From: Ferrovibrio sp964218355
GTDB taxonomy: Bacteria; Pseudomonadota; Alphaproteobacteria; Ferrovibrionales; Ferrovibrionaceae
DNA: 64,000 nucleotides
NCBI RefSeq assembly: GCF_964218355.1
Contig: NZ_CAXPMC010000007.1
Coordinates: 91,694 to 155,693, forward strand
Direction: 5' to 3'
The notes below the pieces were generated by a model. It worked only from the letters and a program-made list of their open reading frames with translations, made no database searches and was not told the origin of the DNA. Positions 33,753-42,890 of this stretch are shown piece by piece. The first letter of the stretch is position 1; each line of letters begins with the position of its first letter. The translations under genes and the position numbers were made by a program.

Positions 33753-35132
33753 CTATGATGCCACGCGCCAGGTGGTTTCGCCGGCCTTGTCCTCCAGCAG
33801 GATGCCGCGCGCAGCCAGCGCGTCGCGGATGCGGTCGGATTCCGCCCAGTCCTTGCGGGCCCGGGCCGTGCGGCGTGCGGCAATCAGGTCTTCGATCTCG
33901 GCAACGTCCATGTCTGCCGCCACATTGCCCTTCAGCCAGGCGGCGGCATCCTGCTGCAGCAGGCCCAGCAGCCAGCCGGCGGCCAGCAGCTCGCCCTTCA
34001 GGCGGGCCCGCTCGGCCGCCCCGGTTGCCTTGTTGGCGGCATTGGCGATCTGGTGCAGTTCGGCCAGCGCCTTCGGTGTGTTGAGGTCGTCGGCCAGCGC
34101 GGCGAGGAAAGCCTCCGGCGCGGCACTGGCCGTCGCCTCGGCGTCCTTCAGACTGTCGAGAGTGCGATAGAGGCGGTCGAGCTGGGCTTTCGCCTCGCGC
34201 AGGCCGGCCTCGGTCCAGTCGAGCGGCTGCCGGTAATGCGCCGACAGCAGGGCCAGCCGGATCGCCTCGCCCGGCGCCTGCTTCAGCAGGTCGTGCACCA
34301 GCAGGACGTTGCCCACCGACTTCGACATCTTCTCGGCTTCGATATTGACGAAGCCGTTATGCATCCAGTAGCGGCTGAACAGGGCGCCCCCATGGGCGCA
34401 GGTGCTCTGGGCAATCTCGTTTTCGTGATGCGGAAAGACGAGGTCGTGGCCGCCGCCATGAATGTCGATGGTGCCGGCTCCGAGATTCTTCTCGATCATG
34501 GCCGAGCATTCGATGTGCCAGCCGGGCCGGCCGCGGCCCCAGGGGCTGTCCCAGCCCGGCAGGTCGGGCGGCGAAGGTTTCCAGAGGACGAAATCGGCCG
34601 CATCGCGTTTGTAGGGGGCGACTTCGACGCGGGCGCCGGCGATCATCTCGTCGCGGTCGCGACCCGACAACCGGCCATACGCGGCATAGGACGGCACATT
34701 GAACAGGACATGCCCCTCGGCTTCGTAGGCATGGCCATTGGCGATCAGGCGTCCGATCATGGCGACGATGGCATCGATATGTTCGGTCACCTTCGGCTCG
34801 AGCACCGGCGGCAGCGCGCCCAGCGCGCTCATATCCTCGCGATAGACGGCATGGTACCGCGCCGTGATGGTGCCGATCGGCACGCCTTCCTTCTGTGCGG
34901 CGGCATTGATCTTGTCGTCGACGTCGGTGACGTTGCGGGCATAGATGACCCGCGGGTAGATGCGGCCGAGCAGACGGTACAGCGTGTCGAACACGACGAC
35001 CGGGCGGGCGTTGCCGATATGGGCGTAGTTGTAGACGGTCGGGCCGCAGACATACATCGTCACCCGCTGCGGATCCTGCGGGATGAAGGGTTCCTTGCTG
35101 CGGGTCAGCGTGTTGTAGATCTGAATCTGCAT
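33753..35132 (-). CDS. cysS: Cysteinyl-tRNA synthetase
   Basis: Class I synthetase charging tRNA-Cys. The 459-residue protein has the HIGH-type motif AHIGNARP (about 38-45), a zinc-site Cys in the preceding MYVCGPTVYNYAHIG, KMSKSVGN near 270, and the C-terminal helical anticodon region. ATG 35132 gives the usual MQIQIYNTLT start; ATG 35150 in the same frame would add six residues. It is followed closely by sufE, which links cysteine charging and sulfur mobilisation genes in one transcript. Confidence 0.97.
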   Translation of the reverse strand: MQIQIYNTLTRSKEPFIPQDPQRVTMYVCGPTVYNYAHIGNARPVVVFDTLYRLLGRIYPRVIYARNVTDVDDKINAAAQKEGVPIGTITARYHAVYREDMSALGALPPVLEPKVTEHIDAIVAMIGRLIANGHAYEAEGHVLFNVPSYAAYGRLSGRDRDEMIAGARVEVAPYKRDAADFVLWKPSPPDLPGWDSPWGRGRPGWHIECSAMIEKNLGAGTIDIHGGGHDLVFPHHENEIAQSTCAHGGALFSRYWMHNGFVNIEAEKMSKSVGNVLLVHDLLKQAPGEAIRLALLSAHYRQPLDWTEAGLREAKAQLDRLYRTLDSLKDAEATASAAPEAFLAALADDLNTPKALAELHQIANAANKATGAAERARLKGELLAAGWLLGLLQQDAAAWLKGNVAADMDVAEIEDLIAARRTARARKDWAESDRIRDALAARGILLEDKAGETTWRVAS

Positions 35133-35241
35133 GGCCGGGCCAGTCTCCATGGCCCGGAATATAAGACAAGCGCGGTGAATCGCAACCGGCCGGCGGATGC
35201 CAAAAGCACCCGTCCGGCGCGGAAAACCCCGGGGGAATGCC

Positions 35242-36285
35242 TCAGCGCAGGAAATTGACCAGCGAGAGCTGCAGGCTGTCGCGGGTAATCACATAGCTGG
35301 CTTCGAGCGAGGTCTGCAGGTTCTTGATGTTGACCGAAACCTCGCCGATATCGACATTCTCGATGGCGCCGATCCGGACCTTCAGGACATCCAGCGAGCG
35401 GTCGTGACGCTCCTGCACCTCCTTCAGCTGCTGCTGCTTGTAGCCGTTGCGCGAGGCAATGGTCTTCAGGCTGGTAATCGCCGTTTCCAGCTGGGCGCGG
35501 GCATCGTCGACGCGGACCGTATAGTTCGGGCCGTTGCCGGCGATGTCCTGGGTGGCATCGCGGAAGCGGATCATGGCATCGACGAGCTGCTGGAAGGCCG
35601 GCTCGGCGGCCGAGACGCCATAGCTGACCAGCTCGTTGTCATCCGAATAGAGGGTGACGCCCTGGTAATTGAAGGTGTTGGCGAGAGTGCCGGTGGTGCC
35701 GAGATAGAAATTCGCCGCAGCCGCATAGGGAGCCGGCGGGTAGGCGCCGGCATTGGCGGCGGCGGCGAAGGGCACCGGATAGCCCGCGGCGCCGGGCACG
35801 GCATTGGCGGCATAGGTGGTGGCCAGCTGCGACAGCTGGCCGTTGATCGGCGTAATGGTGTAATCGGTGCCACCGAACAGGAAGCGTTCGCCGTCCTTGG
35901 TCTGCAGCAGGCTGCCGACCTGGTCCATCAGGGTTTCGATCTGCACCCGCGGCGCCGCCGTGGCGGCGAAGAAGGGGTCGCGGGTCTTGATCATCAGGTC
36001 TTTCGCCTCGGTGGCGAGGTCGATGATCTTCTCGATGCCGACGGCATAGAGGCCGACGCGGTTCTGTGCCGTCTGCACACCGGACTTGTAATTGTTGACG
36101 GAACCGAGATCGGCCTTGAGCTGACTGAGTTCAAGTGCGCGCTGCGACACGCCGATCAGGCCGTCTGCATAGCGACCAGAGCCGAGCTGCTCGTTCTGCC
36201 GGGCCAGTTGCAGGTTCAGCTGCCGGATGTTGCGGGTGAAGGTGAACTGCTGGGCCAGCTGGGTGGTGCCGGTGACTGCAACCAT
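35242..36285 (-). CDS. flgL: Flagellar hook-associated protein 3 (FlgL, flagellin-like)
   Basis: Junction protein between hook and filament, exported by the flagellar type III system. The 347-residue protein has flagellin-like helical ends: QQFTFTRNIRQLNLQLARQN near residue 10 and QTSLEASYVITRDSLQLSLVNFL at the C-terminus. The central domain is alanine/tyrosine-rich and variable. It starts 3 bp after the flgK stop with a GGGAGG site, so it is translationally linked to flgK and under the sigma-54 promoter upstream of flgE. Confidence 0.92.
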   Translation of the reverse strand: MVAVTGTTQLAQQFTFTRNIRQLNLQLARQNEQLGSGRYADGLIGVSQRALELSQLKADLGSVNNYKSGVQTAQNRVGLYAVGIEKIIDLATEAKDLMIKTRDPFFAATAAPRVQIETLMDQVGSLLQTKDGERFLFGGTDYTITPINGQLSQLATTYAANAVPGAAGYPVPFAAAANAGAYPPAPYAAAANFYLGTTGTLANTFNYQGVTLYSDDNELVSYGVSAAEPAFQQLVDAMIRFRDATQDIAGNGPNYTVRVDDARAQLETAITSLKTIASRNGYKQQQLKEVQERHDRSLDVLKVRIGAIENVDIGEVSVNIKNLQTSLEASYVITRDSLQLSLVNFLR

Positions 36286-36288
36286 AAC

Positions 36289-37704
36289 TTACCTCCCGAT
36301 GTTGACGAGAACGTCGAACATCTGCGTGACGGTGTTCATGACGTTGGCCAGGGCTGCGTAGTTGTTCTGCAGAACCTGCAGATGGGCAAGCTCGTCGTCG
36401 ATGCTGACGCCAACGAGATTGCGGAAGTTGGTTTCGATGGCCGCGCTCTGGCGTTCGGCAGTATCGCGGGCGGACTCGTTTTCCGAGGCGTTGCGGGCGT
36501 GATAGGCCAGCACGCCGCTGCCGAGGCCGAAGATATTCACGTTGGCCACCACCAGACCGTTCGGATCCGCCGCACGGTTGACCTGGGCGGCGGTCAGGGT
36601 GGTGTTGCGCATCGCCTGCTGAACGGCGCCGGCGCGGGCCGCGTTCAGGTTGGTCGGCGTCGTCTGCAGGGCGGCCAGCACCGCGATGTCGCCGGCTTCG
36701 AAATTGGCGGTCGGCGTGGCGAAGAACTGCTCGACGGCGCCGGTCGCCGGGTCGTCATAGGCATTGTTGACCACGGTAACCAGGTTGGCGGCGAAGGTAT
36801 CCAGCTGGTTGAAGAACTTCTGCAGGGTGCCGACATTGGGGTCGGAGCTGGCCAGGGCCGTCGCGCTGGTGTCGAGGTAATTGAAGCTGGCGCGGATCGA
36901 GCCGGTCTGGAAGCCCTGGTTCAGGACATTGGTGCCGCCGACATTGGTGATCTCGTTGGTGCCTGTATTGTAGGTGAACTGCTGAGCCACGGTGCCGACG
37001 ATCTGCACGCCGGCCTCCGTGTAGACGAAGACTTCGCCGCGGTTGTTCTGGAGAGTCCGGATGCCGACCTTGTCCGCCAGCTTGGCGATTTCCGCATCGC
37101 GCAGGTCTTCCAGCTCGCCGACATCGCCATTGCCCGATTTCTGCGAGGCGATCTGGCTGTTCAGTTTGGCGATCTGCACGGCGGCTTCGTTGATCGCATT
37201 GATCTCGGTCAGGATATTCTGGCGGGCGCGGTTCTGCAGCTGCGACTGCAGCCCGTTCACGCGCCGGATTTCGGCGGTCAGTTCGTTGCCGCGCAGCACG
37301 ACCTGGTTGCGCAGATCGGTGTCTTCCGGAGTGGCCTCGAGCTGCTTCCAGGCATCTTCGAAGCGGGTCAGCATTGCCATCAGGGTCGGCTGCTCGCCGG
37401 TGGTGACCGTGGCATCCAGCGATTCCGCCAGTTCCTTGGCGTAGCCGAGCTGGGCTTCCAGCTCGCCGAAATTGGCCTGTGCCTTGTAGAAATCCTGCTG
37501 CACCTCGGGAGCGGTGACGCGGGTGACGCTGGCAATCAGGGCGGCCTGGGGATAACCGTCGGCGGCCGGGGTGGTCAGCGCGGCGACCTTGCGCGAGTAG
37601 GACGGGTTCTGCGCATTCGAGACATTGCCGGAAACCAGGCGCGTCTGATTCTGCAGGGTCTGCAGGCCAATCACGGCGGTATTCAGTGCGGCGCTCAGCG
37701 ACAT
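36289..37704 (-). CDS. flgK: Flagellar hook-associated protein 1 (FlgK)
   Basis: First hook-filament junction protein. The 471-residue protein begins with the rod/hook N-terminal motif (LNTAVIGLQTLQNQTRLVSG, then NVSNAQNPSYSRK) and ends with a long helix containing NLVGVSIDDELAHLQVLQNNYAALANV, the FlgK C-terminal pattern. An AAAGGA site precedes ATG 37704. It lies between flgE and flgL in the order flgE-flgK-flgL, with 95 bp separating it from flgE. Confidence 0.94.
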   Translation of the reverse strand: MSLSAALNTAVIGLQTLQNQTRLVSGNVSNAQNPSYSRKVAALTTPAADGYPQAALIASVTRVTAPEVQQDFYKAQANFGELEAQLGYAKELAESLDATVTTGEQPTLMAMLTRFEDAWKQLEATPEDTDLRNQVVLRGNELTAEIRRVNGLQSQLQNRARQNILTEINAINEAAVQIAKLNSQIASQKSGNGDVGELEDLRDAEIAKLADKVGIRTLQNNRGEVFVYTEAGVQIVGTVAQQFTYNTGTNEITNVGGTNVLNQGFQTGSIRASFNYLDTSATALASSDPNVGTLQKFFNQLDTFAANLVTVVNNAYDDPATGAVEQFFATPTANFEAGDIAVLAALQTTPTNLNAARAGAVQQAMRNTTLTAAQVNRAADPNGLVVANVNIFGLGSGVLAYHARNASENESARDTAERQSAAIETNFRNLVGVSIDDELAHLQVLQNNYAALANVMNTVTQMFDVLVNIGR

Positions 37705-37799
37705 GGCTCGGTTCCTTTGCGGGGGGCGGCGGGGCCTTCTGTCCCGCCGCGGGTCCTGGTGCTGCCCGACGGCTGGGCCGTCCGGCAGTCAGGTCACGC

Positions 37800-39149
37800 C
37801 TAGCGGCGGATGTTGATGGTTTCCTGCAACAGTTCGTCGGAGGCGGTGATCAGCCGGGCATTGGCCGAGTAGATGCGCTGGGCGACGATCAGTTTGGAAA
37901 ACTCCTCGGCGATGTCGACATTCGACTGTTCGATGGCTGCCGAGACATAGTCGCCTGCTCCGCTGGATCCGGACTGGCCGAGCACGGCGGCGCCGGAATT
38001 TGGCGTTTCCACGAAGGCGTTGCCGGCCACGCGGTCCAACTCGGTCGGGTCGCGGAAGCGGGCCACCGGGATCTGGTAGAACTGCTTGACGTTGCCGTTG
38101 TCGAAGGTGACCGAGACAAAGCCGTCCTGGTCGATCGACAGGCTCTTGAAGTTGCCCTGCGGCACGCCGTTCTGGCTGAAGTCGTTCAGGGTAAGCGTAT
38201 CGCCGGCATACTGGGTGGTGCCGATCGAGTTGCCGTAGGAGCCGAGGTCGAGGCGGATCGCCTGGGCCCCGGAGCCGTAATTCAGGGTGAAACTGAAGGA
38301 AGCGTCGTCGTTGATCGCACCGGCGGTGGAGCCGGTCAGGCCGCCAGCCGTGGTCAGCGCCGAGATCGTGCCGGGGTCGGTCACCGTGGCACCGAGGGTG
38401 CCGCCGAAAACGACCGTGGCCGGGCCGAGAGCGACGGTTGCGCCTGCGAAGCTGGAGCCGGATGCGCCGACTTCCAGGGTCCAGGTGTTGGTGCCGATAC
38501 GGGTCCAGGTCAGATCGAGCGTGCGGGCATTGCCCAGGGCATCGAAAATCTGGATCGAACTGGCCGGCAGCGTGGCGGGCACGGTGCCGGTGGTGTTGGT
38601 GGCATTGGACGGCAGGTTGGCGGCATAGTCGACGATGCTGGAAGCCACGGGAGCATCCAGCAGGTTGGACACGCGCACCTCGGTGGTGGTCGAGGTATCG
38701 ACCACGCCGGTTACCGGGTCGATCGACCAGCCACGCAGGAAGTAGCCCGACGAGTTGACCAGATAGCCGTCGTCATTCTGGTTGAAGTCGCCGACACGGG
38801 TGAAATACCCGGTGGTCTCGAAGGTCGGCAGGCCGGTATTGCCGTCGGTGCCGTTTTTCTTTGAGACCGGGATGAAGCCGGCGCCGACGATGGCGATCGA
38901 CGTGGTCGAGGAGACCTGCTGGATCGAGCCCTGTGTGTTGTTGGCGAAGAAGGGCTGGTTGATCGCGCCGCCCGGCGAATGGGTGTTCGCCTGCGCACTC
39001 GAACTGGTGATCAGGGTCTGGAACCGCGATTCGACCTTTTTGTAGCCGATGGTGCCGGCATTCGCGACGTTGTCCGAAATGAAGCTGATCGCGGTCGACT
39101 GGCCGTTCAGGCCGGTAATCGCGGTCTGCATTGCGCCACTGATCGTCAT
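37800..39149 (-). CDS. flgE: Flagellar hook protein FlgE
   Basis: Builds the universal-joint hook. The 449-residue protein has the N-terminal SGAMQTAITGLNGQSTAISF and DNVANAGTIGYKK motif (ANxNTxGYK type) and ends with IAEEFSKLIVAQRIYSANAR and the ELLQETINI helix. ATG 39149 is supported by AGGAGG eight bases upstream; the frame extends to 39218, but that lies in the promoter leader. A consensus sigma-54 promoter lies 41-57 bp upstream. Confidence 0.95.
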   Translation of the reverse strand: MTISGAMQTAITGLNGQSTAISFISDNVANAGTIGYKKVESRFQTLITSSSAQANTHSPGGAINQPFFANNTQGSIQQVSSTTSIAIVGAGFIPVSKKNGTDGNTGLPTFETTGYFTRVGDFNQNDDGYLVNSSGYFLRGWSIDPVTGVVDTSTTTEVRVSNLLDAPVASSIVDYAANLPSNATNTTGTVPATLPASSIQIFDALGNARTLDLTWTRIGTNTWTLEVGASGSSFAGATVALGPATVVFGGTLGATVTDPGTISALTTAGGLTGSTAGAINDDASFSFTLNYGSGAQAIRLDLGSYGNSIGTTQYAGDTLTLNDFSQNGVPQGNFKSLSIDQDGFVSVTFDNGNVKQFYQIPVARFRDPTELDRVAGNAFVETPNSGAAVLGQSGSSGAGDYVSAAIEQSNVDIAEEFSKLIVAQRIYSANARLITASDELLQETINIRR

Positions 39150-39189
39150 AACACTGCCTCCTGGCTGGAAACCGATTTGGCCCATACAG

Positions 39190-39206
39190 AGCAAGCCGCG
39201 TGCCAA
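39190..39206 (-). promoter_or_regulatory. Sigma-54 (RpoN) -24/-12 promoter for flgEKL
   Basis: The minus strand reads TTGGCACGCGGCTTGCT, with GG and GC separated by exactly 10 bases, a full match to the YTGGCACGN4TTGCW consensus. Transcription would begin near 39179, giving a leader of about 30 bases that includes the flgE ribosome site. RpoN plus an FlbD-type activator is the known scheme for late flagellar genes in several alphaproteobacteria. Confidence 0.88.
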
Positions 39207-39368
39207 AGACCTTGGCACATTTCAAGATATTGATATTCCTGCTTTTTCACATGGATGACGGGAGCCGGCCTGGCGGCAGCTTCTGCCGCCGGGCTGCAAA
39301 GGACAGGGCGGACCGGCAGAAATTGCCGGGCGTGGAAGGGACGGACAGGGCGGAAATAAGCGGCCGGA

Positions 39369-39938
39369 TCAGCCGCGGTTGAGCCCCGGCACCCACAGGA
39401 CGTCGCCGATGCCGTCCTGGTTGGCGTGGCGGCTGGCGACGAACAGGTGATCGGACAGCCGGTTGATATAGGCGAGCGCCGCCGGGTTGATGGTCTCGGC
39501 ATCCTGCAGGGCGGTGACCAGCCGTTCGGCGCGGCGGACGATTGTGCGGGCCAGATGCAGATGAGCAGCGACCGGGCTGCCGCCGGGCAGGACGAAGGAG
39601 GTCAGCGGCGACAGCCGGGCATTGAGCGCGTCGATTTCGGCTTCCAGCCGGTCGACCTGGACCTGGGCGACCCGCAGGGGGCGGCGGCGGGATTCCTCGT
39701 CTTCGGGGGTGGACAGGTCGGCGCCAAGGTCGAACAGGTCGTTCTGGATGCGCGACAGCATGGCATCCAGGTCGCTGCCGGCGGTATGCAGCCGCGCCAA
39801 CCCAATGGTGGCATTGGCTTCGTCGACGGCGCCATAGGCTTCGACCCGCAGGTCATGCTTGGGCACCCGCTCGCCGTTGCCCAGCGATGTCATGCCTTTG
39901 TCGCCGCCGCGGGTATAGATACGATCCAGCTTGACCAT
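39369..39938 (-). CDS. Cob(I)yrinic acid a,c-diamide/cobalamin adenosyltransferase (PduO type)
   Basis: Transfers the adenosyl group of ATP to cob(I)alamin, making coenzyme B12. The 189-residue protein has the ATP-binding TRGGDKGMTSLGNGERVPK segment (about 9-27), the helix with RTIVRRAER (about 130) and the C-terminal INRLSDHLFVASRHAN motif. Coenzyme B12 is needed by ethylmalonyl-CoA mutase encoded 7 kb away, a likely metabolic link. It lies 10 bp downstream of the small membrane protein gene. Confidence 0.94.
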   Translation of the reverse strand: MVKLDRIYTRGGDKGMTSLGNGERVPKHDLRVEAYGAVDEANATIGLARLHTAGSDLDAMLSRIQNDLFDLGADLSTPEDEESRRRPLRVAQVQVDRLEAEIDALNARLSPLTSFVLPGGSPVAAHLHLARTIVRRAERLVTALQDAETINPAALAYINRLSDHLFVASRHANQDGIGDVLWVPGLNRG

Positions 39939-39948
39939 GGCGCGTATC

Positions 39949-40146
39949 TCAGCCGCGGAAGGCGAAGCTGGCCACCGCGATCAGGATGATGGCGATGAAC
40001 TGCAGCAGGATGCGCAGGCGCATCAGCTTGTTGGAATAGGAGCGGTTGAAGCTGCCGCCCCGGAACAGGGAATAGATGCCGACGCAGAGCACCAGGAAGG
40101 TGCCGACGGCAAAGACCGGGATCAGGGTGTGGATCATCTGTTCCAT
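39949..40146 (-). CDS. Small two-helix membrane protein (twin-TM type)
   Basis: A 65-residue protein with helices at about 6-27 (TLIPVFAVGTFLVLCVGIYS) and 44-62 (ILLQFIAIILIAVASFAF), separated by a basic SYSNKLMRLR loop. It resembles the HIG1-like/twin transmembrane proteins seen next to PduO-type adenosyltransferases and electron-transfer genes in alphaproteobacteria. Function unknown. ATG 40146 is chosen from the hydrophobicity pattern; the longer frame to 40245 adds only unstructured sequence. Confidence 0.7.
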   Translation of the reverse strand: MEQMIHTLIPVFAVGTFLVLCVGIYSLFRGGSFNRSYSNKLMRLRILLQFIAIILIAVASFAFRG

Positions 40147-40328
40147 GCCGGCAGGATACCGCGCCGGCGCTTCTGCTCCAACCATTCCACGGAGGGGGCG
40201 GGTGCGCGGCAATCCGTCGCGCCCTGTGCCGGTGGTCTGCGCCATCTATACCCGAGATCGGGGTAAATCCCCTCTGGCCGCCATTGCTGGCCGCCTCTAT
40301 CCTGACCGTGAAGGAGGCGGCAACCGCA

Positions 40329-41183
40329 ATGCTACGCAGTGAATCCCGCAATACGGCCCGTTTCTGGCTGTCCCCGGCCATGCCCGGGTTGAGTCTGCTG
40401 CAGGCCGATTTCACCGCCCATGACTATGCGCCGCACAGCCATGACGCCCTGGTTGTGGCGGTGACCGAGATGGGCGGTGCCGAATTCACCAGCCGGGGCT
40501 GCACGGAGGAGGCGCGGGAGAACGTGCTGCTCGTCTTCAACCCGGGCGAGCCGCATTCGGGGCGCATGGCGCGCAGCCGCCGCTGGCGGTACCGCTCCCT
40601 GTATCTCGACCAGGCAGCGCTTGCCGGGATCGGCCGGCTTGTCGGCGTCGAGGCCGCTCCGTATTTCAATGCCAACCTGTACCGGGATGCGGGTCTGATC
40701 GATGCCTTCCTGCGGCTGCATGCTGTCCTTGAGGGGGAGGGCGGTGGTGCGGGGCTGGAGGGGCAGGAATTGCTGGCCGAGTGCTTCGGCCTGTTGCTGC
40801 GGCGGCATGGCAGCCGGCGGGAGCATGCGATCGCCGGGGACCCGCGTGACGAGAAGCTGTTCCGGCGGCTGGTGACGGTCATGCATGACCGTCATGCCGA
40901 ACGGCTGGTTCTCCAGGACCTGGCAGATATTGCCGGCCTGACCCCGTTCCAGCTGATCCGCCTGTTCCGCAAAATGTCGGGGCTTACCCCGCACGCCTAT
41001 CTGACCCAGATCCGCCTTGCCGTGGCGCTGGACCTTCTGAAGGCCCGCCGGCCGATTGCGGAGGTGGCCCTGGCCGCCGGCTTTTTCGACCAGAGCGCAC
41101 TCAACCGGCATTGCCGCCGGGCCCTCGGCATCACGCCACGGCAATATATGGTTGCCCAGGCGGCGCGCAATTTTTGCCAATAA
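40329..41183 (+). CDS. AraC-family transcriptional regulator
   Basis: A 284-residue activator-type regulator with an N-terminal cupin sensor domain (APHSHDALVVAVTEMG and NPGEPHSG around residues 36-80) and a C-terminal double helix-turn-helix (LQDLADIAGLTPFQLIRLFR and PIAEVALAAGFFDQSALNRH). GGAGG at 40312-40316 supports ATG 40329; GTG 40308 is an alternative. It is 45 bp upstream of the AlaX-like gene and then an EamA exporter, a grouping common for AraC-controlled amino-acid/metabolite efflux, but the inducer is unknown. Confidence 0.88.
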   Translation: MLRSESRNTARFWLSPAMPGLSLLQADFTAHDYAPHSHDALVVAVTEMGGAEFTSRGCTEEARENVLLVFNPGEPHSGRMARSRRWRYRSLYLDQAALAGIGRLVGVEAAPYFNANLYRDAGLIDAFLRLHAVLEGEGGGAGLEGQELLAECFGLLLRRHGSRREHAIAGDPRDEKLFRRLVTVMHDRHAERLVLQDLADIAGLTPFQLIRLFRKMSGLTPHAYLTQIRLAVALDLLKARRPIAEVALAAGFFDQSALNRHCRRALGITPRQYMVAQAARNFCQ

Positions 41184-41228
41184 GCCGCCGGTCGGGCTTG
41201 GCATGCTTCTCCCGGCAAGGAGAAGGCA

Positions 41229-41948
41229 ATGGCCCGTTATGTCTGTCACGAATATCCCGACCTGATGCAGATGGAGACCCGGGTGCTGGATGCCCGGCCC
41301 GGTGCCGTGCTGCTGGAGGCCAGCCCGTTCTATCCCGGCGGCGGCGGCCAGCTGCCGGACCGGGGCCTGCTGCGCTGGGCCGGGGGAGAGGCGGCGGTTG
41401 GCGGCTTCGAGGACCATGACGGGCAGTTCTGGGTCCGGCTGCAGTCGGATGCCGTCGTGTCCGGTGGCGTGGCGGCTGTGGTCGACCCGGCCTTCCGGCA
41501 GATGATGCGCGAACTGCATACCGACCTGCATATCCTCAATGCCCTCGTCTTCGCAGCCTTCGATGGGGCGCTGGTGACCGGGGTGCAGATGAATGACGAC
41601 GGCACGGCGCGGATCGATTTCGACCTGCCCGATGCCGACAACGACCGCCTGCGGGCGCTGGAGCCGGCCGTCAACGACGCTATCCGGCAGGATCTGCCGG
41701 TGCTGGAAAACTATGTCGGCCTGGACCGGGCGCGGGAGGAGAAAGGCCTGCTGCGCTCCCGCTCGGTGGCGCCGCCGCCGACCGAAGACGGCCTGGTCCG
41801 CATCATCGAGATCGCGGGCCTGGACCGGCAGGCCTGCGGCGGCACGCATCTGGCCGCCACGGGTGCCTCGCGACCGGTGCGGATCCTCAAGATCGAGAAC
41901 AAGGGCCGGCATAACCGCCGCATCCGGATCGGCCTCGACGGGCGCTAG
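41229..41948 (+). CDS. AlaX-like alanyl-tRNA editing domain protein
   Basis: A free-standing trans-editing hydrolase of 239 residues related to the editing domain of AlaRS, expected to deacylate mischarged tRNA-Ala. It keeps the glycine-rich FYPGGGGQLPD region and the second metal motif CGGTH (QACGGTHL). The first motif reads HTDLHIL rather than the usual HTATHLL, but both His are kept. The AAGGAGAAGG site is ideal. It sits between an AraC regulator and an EamA permease. Confidence 0.88.
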   Translation: MARYVCHEYPDLMQMETRVLDARPGAVLLEASPFYPGGGGQLPDRGLLRWAGGEAAVGGFEDHDGQFWVRLQSDAVVSGGVAAVVDPAFRQMMRELHTDLHILNALVFAAFDGALVTGVQMNDDGTARIDFDLPDADNDRLRALEPAVNDAIRQDLPVLENYVGLDRAREEKGLLRSRSVAPPPTEDGLVRIIEIAGLDRQACGGTHLAATGASRPVRILKIENKGRHNRRIRIGLDGR

Positions 41949-41951
41949 GCC

Positions 41952-42890
41952 ATGCCCCGCTGGCTGCAGGCCGTCTGGACCCGCCCGGTGCTGCTGCTTT
42001 GGCTGCCGCCGGCATTCTGGGCCGGCAATCTGGTGATCGGTCGCGCCGTCAGCCAGACCATGCCGCCGGTTTCGCTGGCAGTCGGCCGCTGGCTGGTGGC
42101 CCTGCTGCTGCTGCTGCCGTTCGTCGCGCCGGCGATGTGGCGGCAGCGTGCCCTGCTGTGGCGGCACCGCTGGCTGATCGCCCTGTGTGGCGGCTTCGGT
42201 ATTGCCGGCTACAACGCGCTGGCCTATGTCGCCCTGCAGACCAGCCCGGCAGCCAATGTCGCCTTTCTCAACTCGACGCTGCCGCTGATGATCCCGCTGG
42301 TCGCAATGGGGCTGGGCCGCGAGCCGGTTGGGCTCCGGGTGCTGGTTGCCGTCGTCATTTCCTTTGCCGGGGTCGCCTGGATCGTGGCGAGAGGCAGCTG
42401 GGCGGCCCTGCTGGCTCTGCAGCTGGCGCCGGGCGACCTGCTGGTGCTGCTGGCGGTGCTGAATTATGCCCTGTATTCGGTGTTGCTGCGCCGCCGGCCG
42501 GCCGGGCTGGATGCGCTGGTCTTTCTGGCGGCCTGCATGGCCGCCGGCCTCACGGTGCTGCTGCCCTTCTGGATCTGGGAACTGGCGCACGGAGCCCGGC
42601 TGCCGATCAATGCCGCGGCGGCCGGTGCCGTACTCTATATCGGGGTGTTCGCCTCGCTGCTGGCCTTCATCCTGTGGAACCACTGCGTCGCGCGGCTGGG
42701 CGCCACGGTGACCGGCATTTCGTTCCACCTGGTTGCCGTGTTTACCGCCCTGCTGGCCTGGCTGCTGCTTGGCGAACCGATCCGCGGCTTCCATGTTGCC
42801 GGCATCGGCCTGATCCTGTCCGGCTTCCTGCTGGCGACGGTGTCACCGCATGTCTTCCGCCGTGCCGTGCCGCAGCAGCCGTCGTCCTGA
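41952..42890 (+). CDS. EamA/DMT-family exporter
   Basis: A 312-residue membrane protein with ten predicted helices in two EamA repeats (LWLPPAFWAGNLVIGRAVSQ at the start of the first; GDLLVLLAVLNYALYSVLLRR at the start of the second). Family members export amino acids or metabolites. It starts 3 bp after the AlaX-like stop, so the two are co-translated from the AraC-flanked unit. Substrate unknown. Confidence 0.9.
   Translation: MPRWLQAVWTRPVLLLWLPPAFWAGNLVIGRAVSQTMPPVSLAVGRWLVALLLLLPFVAPAMWRQRALLWRHRWLIALCGGFGIAGYNALAYVALQTSPAANVAFLNSTLPLMIPLVAMGLGREPVGLRVLVAVVISFAGVAWIVARGSWAALLALQLAPGDLLVLLAVLNYALYSVLLRRRPAGLDALVFLAACMAAGLTVLLPFWIWELAHGARLPINAAAAGAVLYIGVFASLLAFILWNHCVARLGATVTGISFHLVAVFTALLAWLLLGEPIRGFHVAGIGLILSGFLLATVSPHVFRRAVPQQPSS

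Noticed and set aside
35197..37803. 868-codon plus-strand frame opposite flgL and flgK
   Set aside because: The flagellar proteins on the minus strand show full family motifs. The opposing frame is a compositional shadow, rich in Gly/Val/Asp, without recognisable domains.
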